Source: Methylomicrobium sp035916875
GTDB taxonomy: Bacteria; Pseudomonadota; Gammaproteobacteria; Methylococcales; Methylomonadaceae
DNA length: 64,000 nt
Assembly (NCBI RefSeq): GCF_035916875.1
Contig: NZ_JAXUHN010000081.1
Location: 1 to 64,000, forward strand
Reading direction: 5' to 3'
Positions 62,995 to 64,000 of this stretch are shown in pieces. A program made the position numbers and the translations under genes. Within the stretch, counting starts at the first letter, position 1; each line of letters starts with the position of its first letter. The notes under the pieces are model-generated. The model ran no database searches. It had not been told where the DNA came from and saw only the letters and a program-made list of their open reading frames with translations.

Positions 62995-64000
62995 CTAGAT
63001 CGAGGATTGGGGCTTGCCGATCAGGCCGCCTTGCACGAGATCGATGTCCAGTTCTTTGAGCTTTTTCAGCACGCCGTCATTTTCGACGCATTTCGCTATC
63101 GTGAGTTTGCCGAACGTATGCGCGACTCCTGACAACGCTTTGACAAACATCTGGTCGTCGGTATTTTGATCGATTTGCCTAATGAATGCGCCGCCGATCT
63201 TCACGTAATCAATCGGTAGATGCTTCAGGTAGTAGAAGGATGAAAAACTGACGCCGAAATTATCTAGAGCGACGTCGCAGCCCAGCGTCTTGAATTGATC
63301 GATCAATATTTCAGCCAGCTCAAAATCCGCTTCGGCGGCGGCTTCCGGGATTTCGAAAATGATTTTGGCGGGGCTGATGCCGTAGAGACCGAACAAATAG
63401 GCCACATCGTCATAAAAACCGGCATCTTCGAAAATCTTGCCGGACAGATTTATCGACAAACGGCAGTCCTTGCCTTGCCGTTCGGAATCGTGCAGTATCC
63501 GCAACGCTTTTTTGAAGGTGATGCGGTCGATTTTCCCGGCCAGGCCGAGTTCTTCGGCGTGATTGAGGAAACTTTCAGGCAGCAACAGCGGGCCGTCGTC
63601 TTGCGGCAGGCGTAACAGGCATTCGTAATGATGCGGCGCGGACAATTTGTCGTACATTACGGGCTGATATTGCAGCACAAATAGATCATCAGCGATCGCC
63701 TGTTCGAGCCGTTGCCTAAAGCTTAACATGTGCGCGATTTTGAGCCGGCTTTCGCTACTCAGCCGGCAACAGTAAAAGTTTCCTGGACCTGCCAACTTTG
63801 CCTGTAGCCGTGCCGCATCAGCATTCGCGTACAGGTCGTTCGGCGTCAGTCCGTGCTCGGGATACAGCGCGATTCCAATATGCGCGGCTAGCCGATAGCT
63901 CGTACCCGCATGGTTAAATGGGGATGTATTGATGTCCTGATTGAGTTTTTCCGCAAGCGAGGCAATGTTATCCGTTTTCACATGCGAAACCAGTAGCGCG
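62995..64000 (-). CDS. GGDEF/EAL-domain protein (cut by right edge)
   Basis: The frame runs past base 64000, so the N-terminus is missing; a GTG at 63981 is only an internal codon. About 335 residues show the end of a GGDEF-like domain (AAHIGIALYPEHGLTPNDLY) and a full EAL-type domain. The EAL signature is YECLLRLPQDD, so the first motif is ECLLR, not EALLR. It retains INLSG, VALDNFGVSFSSFYYLKHLP and KCVEND. The second motif is DNFG where active enzymes have DDFG. It may therefore be an inactive c-di-GMP receptor; activity is uncertain. Confidence 0.85.
   Translation of the reverse strand, partial: ALLVSHVKTDNIASLAEKLNQDINTSPFNHAGTSYRLAAHIGIALYPEHGLTPNDLYANADAARLQAKLAGPGNFYCCRLSSESRLKIAHMLSFRQRLEQAIADDLFVLQYQPVMYDKLSAPHHYECLLRLPQDDGPLLLPESFLNHAEELGLAGKIDRITFKKALRILHDSERQGKDCRLSINLSGKIFEDAGFYDDVAYLFGLYGISPAKIIFEIPEAAAEADFELAEILIDQFKTLGCDVALDNFGVSFSSFYYLKHLPIDYVKIGGAFIRQIDQNTDDQMFVKALSGVAHTFGKLTIAKCVENDGVLKKLKELDIDLVQGGLIGKPQSSI

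Overview
The window looks like chromosome from a gammaproteobacterium, most likely a methanotroph or other methylotroph of the order Methylococcales. This is inference. It rests on two separate formate dehydrogenases (a metal-free NAD-dependent enzyme at 22.2-23.4 kb and a molybdenum FdsGBA-FdhD-FdsD operon at 54.2-60.2 kb), a fatty acid cis/trans isomerase, and typical gammaproteobacterial housekeeping clusters (smpB/ratA/rnfH, lolA-rarA, mrcB). No methane monooxygenase, rRNA, tRNA or CRISPR array was seen.

Layout. 0-6.4 kb: an edge-truncated unknown gene, a scar region with a REP-like hairpin and a group II intron domain V-like hairpin, a P2A-type Ca2+ ATPase, a lipase, an IS5-type transposase scrap and a decayed cysteine-rich-repeat gene. 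6.4-12.4 kb: two envelope proteins, then a complete MCE/Mla-type lipid transport operon (STAS-permease, ATPase, MCE protein, lipoprotein) and a CPBP protease. 12.8-21.4 kb: a methyltransferase-like membrane protein, CmoA, Cti, a DUF2252 protein, a Tat-targeted carbonic anhydrase, a membrane protein and a YkgJ protein. 21.7-26 kb: cyanase and NAD-formate dehydrogenase in tandem, a small membrane protein divergent from an AraC regulator broken by one amber codon, and nested IS200/IS605 and IS256-type scraps. 26.1-31.8 kb: a complete RND efflux operon. 31.9-37.7 kb: an MsrA-thioredoxin fusion, a LysR regulator and a damaged molybdate locus (porin-modA-modB fragment) divergent from modE, with a clear ModE-type operator between them. 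37.8-48.9 kb: rnfH, ratA, an SLC6-type transporter, smpB, PhoH, an AI-2E family protein, a lipase-like lipoprotein, PBP1B, lolA and rarA. 49-53.9 kb: a three-gene overlapping cassette (carbamoyltransferase, double heme-oxygenase-like diiron protein, AlkB-like membrane oxygenase), the best candidate here for an undescribed pathway. 54.2-64 kb: the fds operon, an aminotransferase, mobA, a DUF302-like lipoprotein and an edge-truncated GGDEF/EAL protein.

How they fit. Molybdenum handling recurs: ModE, ModA and a porin would sense and import molybdate, MobA would make the dinucleotide cofactor, FdhD would sulfurate it, and FdsABG would use it to oxidise formate to CO2 and NADH. The metal-free formate dehydrogenase is a backup that needs no molybdenum, which makes sense beside a molybdate transporter whose permease gene is only a fragment. 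The cyanase beside it consumes bicarbonate, the hydrated form of that enzyme's product.
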